Part shown: one piece after another, positions 35,501 to 46,700 of the stretch | Layout: every line of letters begins with the position of its first letter | Position numbering within the stretch: position 1 is the stretch's first letter | Program-made: the position numbers and the translations under genes | Assembly: GCA_013396635.1 (NCBI GenBank) | Contig: WBMW01005486.1 | Span: forward strand, 148,709 to 212,708 | Reading direction: 5' to 3' | Length of the DNA stretch: 64,000 nucleotides | Source of the DNA: Penelope pileata | Taxonomy: Eukaryota > Chordata > Aves > Galliformes > Cracidae | The notes under the pieces: generated by a model | What the model saw: the letters and a program-made list of their open reading frames with translations, nothing else | Databases searched by the model: none | Told to the model about the DNA's origin: nothing

Positions 35501-36666
35501 TCTTTACATCTTCTAAAGCTACATAAAGCAACAGCTGTGCATCCCATTCCAGAAAGAAGGAAGCAGAATTTGCATAATATACAAAGAAACACTTGTGCAG
35601 CAGCAGAGCAGGCATCAGGCTATCACACTGCATTGTAAGAAAGATCAAGTAACCACAGAACAACTTCTGAAATACAATGTACTATTTCTTTAACTCAGAA
35701 GTACCCAGAATGGTGAAAATTCACAGATTTGATGATACTGTTGGTAACAAATAAACTTTGTCAGCTATTTGATAAAGTTAGGAGTTTGAGATGAAATACA
35801 GTGCCCTAGTAACAAATATGAAATGTGATAGGGGAGAACTGAACTATTTCCTTCTGAAACCAACCCTCAGCGAGTATTCATGAAAATAAAGTGACAAGTC
35901 TTTTACAATATGCTTTCACAGAGTTTTGCTGCATGATCAACAACTGATCTTGTGTTTGACATCCTCAGTGTAGCCTTTGACTAGCAGTGGAACAGACATG
36001 GATGGCCTGCAGTTAGATGAACAGTGGAGCAGCCTATAGCTTTCTTATACAACTATGATTTCAGCATTTTTCAGATTCTGTTGATCTTATGTAGGTTCAG
36101 TCGTGAGTTTGTAAGTATCCCACCTGAGGCTGGTGTAGGCAGCACCACTGACTACACAGCACATACACAGTGGGCAACACGGGCAAAGCTTTTATAATGA
36201 AAGTAATGACTCGATATTAAAACAATAGCAAAACTGTTTGAAAATAAAATTAACGTTTAAATTCGGAAAAAAAGGTAAAATTCTCACAGAGAGAAGGATT
36301 AGGCCAATTTAACACAAATTCAAACAAATGCCACAGTTAAGAATCACAGTCCTTTCATCTACAAGATTTGAATCAACAAAACGTGTCTGCTTGGTTTTGG
36401 TTAAATCATTATTTTGATGAAACTAGAACTCAGGCTGTGTGTTTGGGGCCGGGGAGAGCACACGTGATTTTCAGACTTTTACCTCTTCTGATTCATAAGC
36501 AGCTCCCTGTGGAGATCTTGATGATTCCGGGATGACTTCACAGGATTAATTAATTTCTGAGGTCTAATTAATTCAGGATTGTCATCGTCTATGTAGTCTG
36601 GTTCAGCCATAATCTTCCTTGGAATGGGATATGGATCTTTGGGTTCGGTGTCCTTACTCACAGTGT
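29467..36666 (-). CDS. FAM107B: FAM107B, three coding exons (gene-level entry)
   Basis: This is the FAM107 (DUF1151) family protein B, also called HITS. Its paralogue FAM107A/DRR1 is an actin-binding protein, and FAM107B is a small, largely helical, heat-inducible protein whose exact biochemical role is less certain. Joining 36610-36483, 31677-31524 and 29583-29467 on the minus strand gives 399 nt: 132 residues plus a TAG stop. The conserved N-terminal block starts MAEPDYIDDDNPELIRPQKL. Residues about 56-108 are very rich in K, E and Q and look like one continuous coiled coil or charged helix. The C-terminus carries the family block around NAPEFVKVKGNLRR and ends in EAPDS. Human FAM107B is 131 residues; the extra residue is probably in the QQK run of exon 2. 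All splice sites are GT-AG and the phases match. Identification is by recall of the family sequence and is very secure. Confidence 0.96.
29584..31523 (-). other. FAM107B: FAM107B intron between middle and last coding exons
   Basis: A 1.94-kb intron with donor CAG|GTGAGA and acceptor TTTTAAG. I see no gene, CR1 copy or array inside it; the frame at 30018-30260 is a chance frame. Confidence 0.85.
31524..31677 (-). CDS. FAM107B: FAM107B middle coding exon (residues 43-94)
   Basis: This 154-nt exon supplies the last base of Arg43 and 51 further codons, from [20 protein letters not shown] to LLKRQQKLEQ. It begins after an AAG acceptor preceded by a pyrimidine-rich stretch and ends at CAG|GTGAGA, a near-consensus donor. 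It encodes most of the charged helix. The middle of the exon is dense in Lys and Glu, as expected of a cytoplasmic or nuclear coiled-coil protein. No signal peptide or membrane segment is present. Confidence 0.95.
32533..32556. repeat. Alternating purine-pyrimidine palindrome
   Basis: All 24 bases alternate purine and pyrimidine. Within them GCATGTGTG (32533-32541) and CACACATGC (32544-32552) form a perfect inverted repeat with a two-base spacer. Such a tract can adopt Z-DNA or a cruciform under supercoiling. Confidence 0.8.
33165..33213. repeat. Imperfect trinucleotide repeat (TTA / TAC / GAC type)
   Basis: About sixteen consecutive triplets of TTA, TGA/GAC, TAC and CAA type, mostly ACT/TAC. 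It is an imperfect microsatellite inside the long FAM107B intron and may be length-polymorphic. Confidence 0.8.
35387..35402. repeat. T16 homopolymer in FAM107B intron
   Basis: Sixteen T in a row on the + strand, which reads A16 in the sense of the gene. No SINE or retrogene body was recognised beside it. Confidence 0.85.
36483..36666 (-). CDS. FAM107B: FAM107B first visible coding exon
   Basis: The exon lies between an acceptor with a long pyrimidine tract ending TTCTGCAG and a donor AAGAG|GTAAAA. The usual ATG is at 36610-36608 and gives 42 codons plus two bases of Arg43. Upstream of that ATG the same frame is open to the acceptor and reads TVSKDTEPKDPYPIPRKI, with the exon starting on two bases of an incomplete codon. 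So either the exon is only partly coding (short isoform) or it is fully coding in a longer isoform. A GTG at 36661 is not a credible eukaryotic start. Confidence 0.93.
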
Positions 36667-38487
36667 CTGCAGAACAAGGGAGAAAAAAACTATGGTAAAT
36701 CTACACTGAAAGGCCTTTTAAAGATTTATTAAAACACATAAAGGCAGCATATCATATTAATAATATTTATGCTTTTCTAAATAGATTTTGTCTCTATTCA
36801 ATAAAGGTTCTTGGAACAAACATCAGTGGCACCTTTCTAAATAGATGGCAACTTCACAAGGTTGTCTTCAAAACCTTTCATCCCTTGACTTGGATACACA
36901 GATTCCTCTCATTCTAAGAGCTAGACAAATATTTTAGGTCAAGCATGTGAAAAGCTCTACTGATTTTAAATAAGTCCATTCAGATGAAGCACTTTCAGGT
37001 CAGCAATACTGAGATCCAAATGTTAAACATTAAGAACTTGTACCAAAGCCTTACAGATTCTCATTTTCTGCCCTCAGTCTCATGCCAGCTATAGGAAAAT
37101 ACCTGGTGTGGGTAAGCTCTGAGCTGTACAGTGTTGTTTGAGTGGAAACTGAGAGAGAAATGTTGGGTGCGGGTGTTTCTTAAAGGCCGTATTTCACCCA
37201 GTGAAAGCCCACAGAACTCCAGCGATCTGAAGCCAATCAGATCCTGATGATTTATATCATCTCTAGCTCGGGCATTTTCCTATCCTATTATAGAGAACTT
37301 ATCTACACACAAAGTCACAGTACTTTTAATCAACAGCTGACAAGTAAACTATAGTTTTCAAATAATTTGTACACGAACATTCATCTCTCCCCTTCCATTA
37401 AAGGTTCTCAGCCACAAGAAGTTCAGCATCTGAAACAAACCACATTCAAAGCAATTCTGTTTGCTGTCACAGAAACCAACGCGCAGAATCTGGCATGCTG
37501 CAATTATCAGTTTGGTGAAACAACATTGGTCAAAATCAGACCAAAAAAAAAAATCTCACAGCATGTGGGTTTTACTGAGATGAATCAATGGGGCGGGGAA
37601 GAAAAAGACAGAGAGCTCCATTAGCCTGACTGACAGAAGAGCTGAATGCTGCACACTGGAGGGTATGGAGCTCTGAGATGAATCAGAGAATCACTGGGGT
37701 TTGCCACATATCTTCCATTAAAAGCTGAATCTGTGTTTTAATTCATATCCCACTGTTACCAGCCCTTACCTCTCTCCCTCTCTCACAGTGGGCTGTAAAA
37801 CCTGTCTAAGATTCTTAGAAAAAATTTTTGGTTTGTTAGAAATCTCATATTGCTGGTCAAGCATCTGATTCAAAATCTACTTGGTACAGTGAAAAGGTTT
37901 CCACTGTAGTAATTGGGTACATTCATGAAGAATGTAAAACCAGCACCCACCTGGGCTGCACGTGGGCTTACAGACGAAGAAGTGAAACCACAGGACTAGT
38001 TTTTCAGTGGATGCAGTTCTTCAATGCATCTAACATATCCTGCAAAGCCCTTTCAGTGTCTTCACTTGAATGGACAACGTGAACTGTGTGTTGCTATCAT
38101 GCTACATCTCACACATCCAGTTTCTATGGAGCAACTCCCATGAGAAACAGCCTACCAGAGCGAGCTGCTCTCTGGGTGGCCCTGGCATTAGTTTTTCAAG
38201 GCAAGGATATGTAGCATTGCTGAACTCTGTGGAGGTATTAGTTCTCACTGGGATCTCTGAAACCAGGAAAAAAAATCAGCTGTCAGCAGTGCCAACAGTT
38301 GAAAACAATGTAAATATACTGCTGCTGATGGCATAAACCCATTACCACCATTGATTATACAATAAAAATACTTCTCTTGGCCCTTCAGAGTCCTTCTTGC
38401 TTCACTCAAGCAACCCACAAACATCACATATATCTATCCCCACAAACACCAAATATACATTGGCAAATTCAGGTCAGAAGAAATCCA

Positions 38488-38770
38488 GTTCTCGTCCAAC
38501 CTCCTGCTGGAAGGAAGATCAGCTATGGCTCAGGGCATGCTGCTTAAGGCTTTCTCCAGCAAGGTCCTGAAGCCCCCTAAAGCTGCACAGCTTCCATGGA
38601 CAACCTGTTCCTGGGCTCACTGCTCTTCACTGTGAATTTTTTCCTTATATTTCATGTGAAAGTTGTGCTCCAGCTCATGCCTGCCGCTGTGCTGCTCATC
38701 CTCCTGCCATGCACTGCCAGGAAGACCACAATGCTGTTTAACTGCATGTCCTATAGAAAGGCCAAAAAGC
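38488..38770 (-). mobile_element. Diverged CR1 fragment (minus orientation)
   Basis: The + strand text follows the reverse complement of CR1: TCCAACCTCCTGCTGGAAGG, GGCTTTCTCCAGCAAGGTCC, CAACCTGTTCCTGGGCTCAC, then CTTCACTGTGAATTTTTTCC. Its 3'-most tail is missing or eroded. Two frames that overlap it (38596-38817 and 38663-38848) are antisense shadows. Confidence 0.75.
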
Positions 38771-38866
38771 AAAGAACAACCCCAAGCAGAGCCTACTTCT
38801 CAATGCACATCACTTAGCAGTGTGGAAGTCTACCCTCTTCATCACTGACTCCTAATAAACTAGCTC

Positions 38867-38884
38867 TTTTTTTTTTTTTTTTTT
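38867..38884. repeat. T18 homopolymer
   Basis: Eighteen T in a row, about 100 bp beyond the minus-oriented CR1 relic. No retrocopy body was recognised. Confidence 0.85.
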
Positions 38885-40040
38885 AAATAAGAATGCAGCA
38901 ATTCATACTTCCTCGGTGTTCGTGTCAGACCTATCACAACTAAACCAACTCCTGCATTATTTACATGCAGGTTCATTTTGGTTGGAGGCTGGATATAAGC
39001 TTCTGTTTTTCCACGCTCCTCTATGAGCTCTGTTGCTCTGATAGGGCTGTGAGCCTCCTGGAAGACATTTATCATCCATATTTCTCCATAGAAGTACATC
39101 TGAAAATGACCCCTTGCTTCTTTAAGACAAGTTTTCCATCTGCTTAGGCAAAGATGAAAAACACAGAATCACCCACAGCTGTTCATCATAAACAACATAC
39201 TGGTTTTCTAACACAAGCCTTTGAGAAACAATTGGATTCAATCATTTCTCAGAAAATTTCATGTAATATTTTGCAGCACATGGATTTGCTTTTGCCAAAG
39301 ACTTAAAATGAAGTCTATTTATTCCTCTCTGTTCTGTCTCATCTCTATTTTTATAAAATACGTGTTCAGCTCTGAGGTCAGAAACAGTGGTTTCCTAATG
39401 TAACATGAACTCTACTAGCAGCAAACATGAATGAATGGAACTCCCTCGAGAACTGAAGATGCTTCCCACATGTGATTAAGCTGTGAGTTCAGCTAGGATT
39501 TCCAAATGGAGGCAGTGAAACAGGGCACCCAGCTCCCACTCAGCGAACCCCCTTCCACCCTTTGCAAACCATAGCCTGTCTGGAGGCCACTGTCCCAGTC
39601 CTGCAATACACAACCAATACAATTAACATAGCGTGATTTCTACTCACACCCTTTTAAAGCAAACATTTATGAAAACACAGGTAGGTTTCACAAAAGAATG
39701 AAACTGAGGCACCAAGGATTCATTACACAAGAGTGGACAGGAGCTGTGCTGGAAATGTAACCACTGAGATTCATTCTGATATGCAGGCAACACATCAGTA
39801 CACCAGTCAAGCTTGATTACAGAATCCCTTAAAGTCCTAAAACAAAGTTTAATCAACGTTCAAGCAATAACAATTTCAAAAAAAATAATTTATTCCATGA
39901 GTCTCTACTTTTCATTGTGGCTACAAAAGCCACGATACATAAAGCTGCCCTCAGATCATTGCAGTGGAACATGAGCCGCATTATTATCAGCTATTATTTG
40001 TAATGCTCCCAGCATTACTGGAGTGGTCTCTGCACAACGT

Positions 40041-40376
40041 ATAGAATCACGGAATCATGAAATCGTTTGAGTTGGAAGGGACCTCTAAAGGTCATCAGGT
40101 CCAACTCCCTGCAACGAGCAGGGACACCTACAGCTAGATCAGGGTGCTCAGAGCCCCTCCAGCCTGACCTTGAATGTCTCCAGGAATGGGGCTTCCACCA
40201 CCTCTCTGGGCAACCTGTGCCTGTGTTTCACCACCCTTACAGTAAAAAACCTTTTCCTTATACCCAACCTAAACCTCCCCTCTTTTACTTTGAAACCATT
40301 TCCCCTTGCCCCATCACCACAGACCTGGCTAAAGAATCTGTCCTCTTCTTTCCTGTAGCTCCTCTTTAGATACTGA
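40041..40376 (-). mobile_element. CR1 3' portion (minus orientation)
   Basis: It starts with the CR1 terminus in reverse (ATAGAATCACGGAATCATGA), then TTGGAAGGGACCTCTAAAGG, CATCAGGTCCAACTCCCTGC, CACCACCTCTCTGGGCAACC and GTAAAAAACCTTTTCC. About 336 bp remain. This is one of the best preserved minus-oriented copies. Confidence 0.95.
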
Positions 40377-40748
40377 ATTCTGCCTCATGAATCAAGACAA
40401 AGCATTTGATATTTCTCCAAACCCTAATCCAAATACAGGTTAATCACTTGGCAGGAATATGCTGCCTTAACAGCATCGGAGAGGCTCCTTTCAGCCATCC
40501 ACACACCAACTGAGAAGGCACAGTCCATTTCTGTATTTCAGTGTTACGTTACTCCAAAACAGGGAGACAGCGATTTGGATTCAGGAGATGTTCTAGCTGA
40601 GTTTGTTTCCAGTTTAATATGCACACTAGTTTGGCAGGTGCTTCCTCAGTGCATTTTCAGAATTAGCTGTTGCTGCACAAGCAGCACAAAAGCATTTATC
40701 TACTGAATCTTGTTCTGCCTGAGTGACTCTCTCAGAATTTGTCCATGA

Positions 40749-40767
40749 TTTTTTTTTTTTTTTTTTT
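40749..40767. repeat. T19 homopolymer
   Basis: Nineteen T in a row in otherwise unremarkable sequence. Confidence 0.85.
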
Positions 40768-43700
40768 AACGTACACACGGATTTGTTTTACCTAGAAAGA
40801 ATGAATTGGGGATCCTGGATGGAAGAGGAATTTTGAACCCTCAAACAGAACCACAAAGCAATTTCAATATCCCATCAGACAAAGACAATGTCCCTGTATG
40901 AACATCACCTCCAGTCTCTCCCAGATACCAGTTTCATGTCTTCAGGTACAAGGATGCTTCCAGAGCATTCGGAAGGACCACATTGACACATCAGTCTTGG
41001 AAAGCCAAGGCCTTGTAGTCACACACATGCCTTCCAAGGAAAGTACATGAGATAATTGCAAGTGAACTCTGTGAGAACCTTCAAGTTGATAACACTGAAT
41101 GCACACAACTGAACTGGGGCATGCTGGAAGAATGCAAGTTACACTTGGGGGAACATCTCTAACAGACACATCTGATTCTGGTGTTCTTCATTTTTTATTC
41201 CATCTACAGAGATTTGCTCAGCAGAAGTCCCTGCAAGACACGTGCAAAGAGAGCTACAGCCAGCCACTGCCATTTTGAGCAGATTCAAAGTAGATTGGGT
41301 TAAGGATTCGCCAGCTGCCAGAGCACTTGCTGCAACAGAGCTCCTAAGGCTTCAGAGAAGGAAGTTGATGCCAGAAAACTGAGTGTTTATATGGCATTCA
41401 GGGAATTGCATTTATTTTCTCTCTGGTATTTGTCATACCAGAAATCACCCTCTACATACGGAATCTGAACATAAAAATTCCTGGGAGACACCATATATTT
41501 ATATTATTATACATATATATGGCATTTTCACCCTTCAAATGGTTCCCACAATTATTTCCAGCTGTGAAAGCAGACGGAGACTTGAGGCCTCTTTAAAGCA
41601 GATAAATAAATGTCTCAGAATAATCAAAATCAAAATAAGACTAGCCTAGGATCCAAAAATTACATTAAAGCCAAATTCACGTCATTTCCTTTTTGTCTTA
41701 ATAAATTCTTGAATTAATATCTTCCACAGAAGCATTAGCCCAAACACTGAATACCTCCTGAAATCAGATTTTGTTCTTGAAAAAGCTTGAACATCTGTTC
41801 TGAGCTGTACTGCAAACCATCAAACACTATTTTCTAAGACTTGTATTTTTAGATCTTTAAACTACTGCATAGACTTGTGGTTTGTTACAAGTAACCCAAA
41901 GGCATTCTTTGAGAAGAAATATGGTTTTACTCCCCTCCTTTCGATTTTGAGAGGAATCAGAACAGAAAGTCTTCAGTGTGTCTGCTCAAATGCTATACAA
42001 CTAGTGCTGCCTTGCACAGTCCAGCTCGGATGGAAAGTAGAAGAGCTGCCTCTATACACACTGCACTTTCCAGCCACCTTCTCAACACTGTACATGAAAG
42101 CTCCTCACCACTCTCATTTTCATCTACCTGTGCTCAGTGCAGCACGAGGCACTTGACTGGGAAGATCTACTTGATTAATCCATGATTGCAGATATCATTA
42201 ATAACTTCCTACAGTTATCCCTTAATTCAAAGTTAGACTTGCTGAAAATAGAATGCAAAATACTCTTCCCAGCCAGGATGCTGAAGCCAGCCACTGTCCA
42301 AGGAGTTTGGCTTTTGTCCCCGCAGTCTTTTGCAGCTACGAGGGACGGAGAGGTCTGGATCACAGTAGACTAAATGAAGTGGCAAGCCCAACATTTTGTT
42401 CTCCATACAACAACACCAGAACAGTTTAACTCATAGCACTTTCTTTACACTGAGATTTTATAAACTCTCTGATTAGATGTAAACCTTCTCCTTTGCAATA
42501 ACATGAGGATTTCTTCACTGGAACAAACCAGTAAGAGAGATGTCCTGATTGTAATGCTGCGATTAAATGCAAATAGATATGGTTAATTTGTTAAAAGTAT
42601 TTTTAACCCTCCTCCTTTAACTCACTGCAGCCTGATGACACATCTTACAGCAGGGTTCCTAAAAACTTATGAGCCTGATAGATGACATTGCAATTAGGCC
42701 CACATAAACACAATCACATTATCTCAGAACACCTTCCTGATTAGGATGGCAGTGAACAGGGTCAATCGGTCTCCAGCCTCAAATCTAGGGAGCAAGGTAA
42801 CAGGATCAGCAGCTTACAACTTCCTTCGTTACACTGCTGCCAAAAGACTGAAAGAGCACGGAGTCTTCTCACAGTTACTGCAGTGCTGCTCCTGCTCACT
42901 TGACCAGGGCAGCCCAAAGTAATTTCAGTGGTGCCAGTGATATAGGGAAAAGCAGAGCTCACCAGCTACGGAAACTATTACTATTGTCGCTTTACAGGAT
43001 ATTAAAATGAACTAAAGCACTCCAACCCTCAAGGATATCCAGTTAACATTCAGTTTCTTCCCTTAAGTAGTGCTGAGAATGTAATGTCAACAAAGCACAG
43101 ATAAAACATCCACTAGATAAGAAACCAGAAGAAAGAGGGTCATTTTAAAGATGTTTGTATTGGCACTGACACCTGGAGGGGAACACAATACAAGATTTGG
43201 GGCAGCGCTCCGTACTGTCATAGTTCTCTCAATTGCAAAGCGTTGCTTGCGGCTCTCATTCAATTTAAACACTACCACGCAATCTCTGTTCCTGTGCTTT
43301 GAAGTTCAGCCAAGCCTTGGGTGCCAAAGGAAGAGCCTGGAACCCCAGCGAGGCTGAGGGCTAAAGAGTCGTCCTGGTAAGGGCACAATGACTGGTCCCT
43401 CAAAATACAGCACACTATGCACCTCACATCCTCTCTGTTCCCAAAAAGCCCTGCATGTTTACTGAGGACTTTATTCTCCATATTCACTTTGCTCAAGGTC
43501 CCTATGATTCCTGAAATCCCTAGATATGTTGGGGATGTGGAAAGTTATTTTGATGACCCTGTATTTCATACATCTCCCACCCAAAAGGCCCTTGATGTAT
43601 CCTTTCTTTCTACAGAACGCTGGCATGCCATGCACACCTCCTCCCTTCCACCTAACCTAATGTCGCTCATTTGGCAGGAATAAAGCATGACTAGTAAAGG

Positions 43701-46700
43701 CACGCAGCTGAAAATACATATGTGGTTTTCACCTACATGCTACAGAGGTAATTACAACACACCACAGTAAACATGACATTCAGGAGAAGTAGGTCGTTGA
43801 ATTATGCCTCCTAGGAAATGAACTCCAGAGCAGAGTTTGCAGCTAGAGTCATCCCAATAGGTAACTAGCAATTTATTTAAGTATTGGTCAACAGTGACCC
43901 ATCTGTAATTCTGAAATGACTCATCTTTTCAAGACATTTTAAGTTTCAGAAAGCAACTCAGATCAGTTTATACTCCCTGAAGCTACAGCATATCAATGTT
44001 CTAGACCAGGCGGTCTGGACCACCAAATTTAATACCAGATCACATTGAATTTAGCTAAATTAAAATACGGATTTCATACAAAAACAAAGAGTTAATTCAA
44101 AATCAGAAGTCCAAGGAGTCCGAGGACAGTTTCTTCAGGACTTTACTGTTGCAAATGTTAAGAACTATCAAACAGTGTCACCCAGTGGTAAAGGACTTCC
44201 TACAGACAGGAACACAAGCTTTTGGCATGGAGCAGTAGAAGCAGGGGGGAAGGGTGAAGACCGACCAAAATCGGTGTTTTTGTAGAGAACTACTGAGCTT
44301 ATGAGTAAGCAAACAAAAATCCCATGGCATTTTAGCAGAAGGTCTTTCTTTTAAGACATTCTGTTTGTGAAGGCATCAGCATTACAGGCCAGTCATCCCG
44401 CAGTTGCACAAGGGTTTAACATTAAAGAGGGGTATTTCCGCTGGGGAAAAAACATCCAGAGCAGCCTGCAGCATCTTATTAATATGGAGAGTGGAAACAT
44501 TTCAAACATCTGACATCAGCTGTCAAAAGGAGACTGATGAATCTTGAATGCTGTTAAAATCTAGTTCACAACACTTCAGCAAGATTCTTTCATACAAGAG
44601 AGAAATGTGATGGTGGCTGTTTCTGCTTTTTTTGTGTATTTTGTTCACCAAGAACCGACGAGAGAGGTGAGAGAGCAACACATATCTCAGTGAGACTAAA
44701 CGAGGTCCAGGAACACAAGAAGTTAAGTCATGCCCCCTACATGGAAATCCTCTTCTGAATGCTATGATGATGATGACAATGATGACCAAGAGACCTGAGC
44801 ACCTGATTCACCTGAGCAGAATTCTGTCTACGCCAGCTAAAAACCAAAAGAAGTAAACTGGTCTTTGATACATATGTAACAAAATTCTGGAGAAAGAGAG
44901 TAGTGAGGTTACTTGGCACCCTGTAAACACGGTTGGCACAGGGAGTACAGTTTTGCTACATATAACAAATAGAAGGTTAAAAAGGAAATGCAAAAGGAAC
45001 AACATCTGAGAACTGGAGAATACGCTGTATATTGGCACAGTGAAAAAAGCTCAGTCCACTTGGTTTAATAAAGGTGAAGACCAGCTTGATTATCCTGTAA
45101 GCATCAAGCCTGGAGATGGTTTGATGCATTTCAATGGCTAGAGACAGGGACTAGACAACACATTCTTAAAATAAGGCACACACTTTTGAAGTGAGAGAAA
45201 TAACGCTAAATTTACTGAAAGGCTTGTAGTAAGAAGTCAGAGGCAGTTAAATTGCTTGGAAAGACCAAATTACAGGCTGTTAATTATCCCTTCTAGTTTT
45301 ACAAATTTATAAACCTACAAATGCAATTAATAAGCATTTGAAATGAAATCTGAAAATGAAAATCTTTGCATTAATCAGGTGATTATGCACTAAGTAGAAA
45401 CAGCAGCAAAACTGACACCAAGTGAGCTAAGTAGTTTACATGCTGCTTGAGTAACACCAGCACTGTAAATCCCCAGGCCTTGCTTGTTGGAGTGTAAATG
45501 GGACTGGTGAACCTCCAGACCTTGCTTCGTGCCATGCGCAGATCTTTGGGGCACAGCAGCATCCTGCCTGGAGTTATGGCACAGCACGCACTGCTGAGCT
45601 GTCATGCCTCCCCTCATTCATAATGGGTGCACGCTGCTTCTGAATGACAACCTAAAAGAAATTCTACACTGACATAATGAAAAACACACAGTGTTGTTCA
45701 GTGCAAGTGCAGCTTGCCAGTTTGCTAAGTATATTCATAGGTAGTTACATAAAAACTAAATACTTCTTCAGATCCGGCAGATACGAATCGATTACCTGCC
45801 AGCTCAACCACTCAAGTTCCCTTCATTTTCTAGGAAGGAAATCCTTTCCTAGCTTAAAAAAATCCACACTAGTAAAGTTGTTTTTTCCAAGTTCTTCTCT
45901 CTCTGCTGGCAAGGAGCTCCAAACAGGCATCCAGATTCTCTTGCGATTTCTTAACACAAAGAATATCTTAGAAACAGAGAAAAGGAAACAAAAAGGAATA
46001 GTTTTCTTACACATATCACTACTCCAAGCGAATACATTCCCAGCTTACTCACAGGAAAGAAATAAAGCCTTCACCTCTGCAAGTTGGTTTTGGCTCTGGC
46101 AGCTACATCCACATTCCAGTCTGCACTGTGTCCACAAAGAGACACCCTTCCTTGCCCAGACCTGTTTTATCTGCTCTCAGCCCTTAGAGATGTATTTTAG
46201 GTATGTGGCTCCTTGCCTTGTTGCAACTCAGTCCAAAGGGGCACCACTACAAAGGCAAAGAAGGAAGATCTGAAAGAAAAGGCCAGAATAAGACTGGTAA
46301 AACTGATGACCTGATCCTCCAAAAGGGAGGCAGAACAAGACACTAAAGAGTAAGCTGTTCCACACCCTATTCGTGACCTTAACCAAAGGTACCATAATTC
46401 TCTAATGGATTTACAAGGAAATGGTGGGTGTAACAATGTCTGCCAGTCAGAAGAAGCCTTTGGAAAATGTATGATACAGGAGCCACAGCATACATCATAT
46501 GGCTTTAGGATAGCCAAGCCTGATACACGTGAAGTGATTAAACTGCAACGGTGATTAACAGGAGACCTGCAAGAACACAATGTGCCACAGTGCATTTATG
46601 GGAACATCACCTTTTCACTGTTTAATGGAAGGAGTGAGGAATTTATAGAAAATGAAAACTGAAAATAACATTGATACTGGGTCACATCTGTCAAAGCTGT

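Larger units (their letters stand above)
31678..36482 (-). other. FAM107B: FAM107B intron between first and middle coding exons
   Basis: A 4.8-kb intron with donor AAGAG|GTAAAA and a pyrimidine-rich acceptor. It is AT-rich and holds a 24-bp strictly alternating purine-pyrimidine palindrome (32533-32556), a TAC-type triplet repeat (33165-33213) and a T16 tract (35387-35402). No clear CR1 copy was seen, in contrast to the flanks. Confidence 0.85.
36667..40040 (-). other. Probable 5' intron or upstream flank of FAM107B
   Basis: AT-rich and non-coding. It carries one diverged CR1 (38488-38770). No upstream FAM107B coding exon was recognised. Confidence 0.5.

Noticed and set aside
45677..46273. 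198-codon plus-strand ATG frame
   Set aside because: No family resemblance. The region shows no promoter, splice or poly(A) logic.
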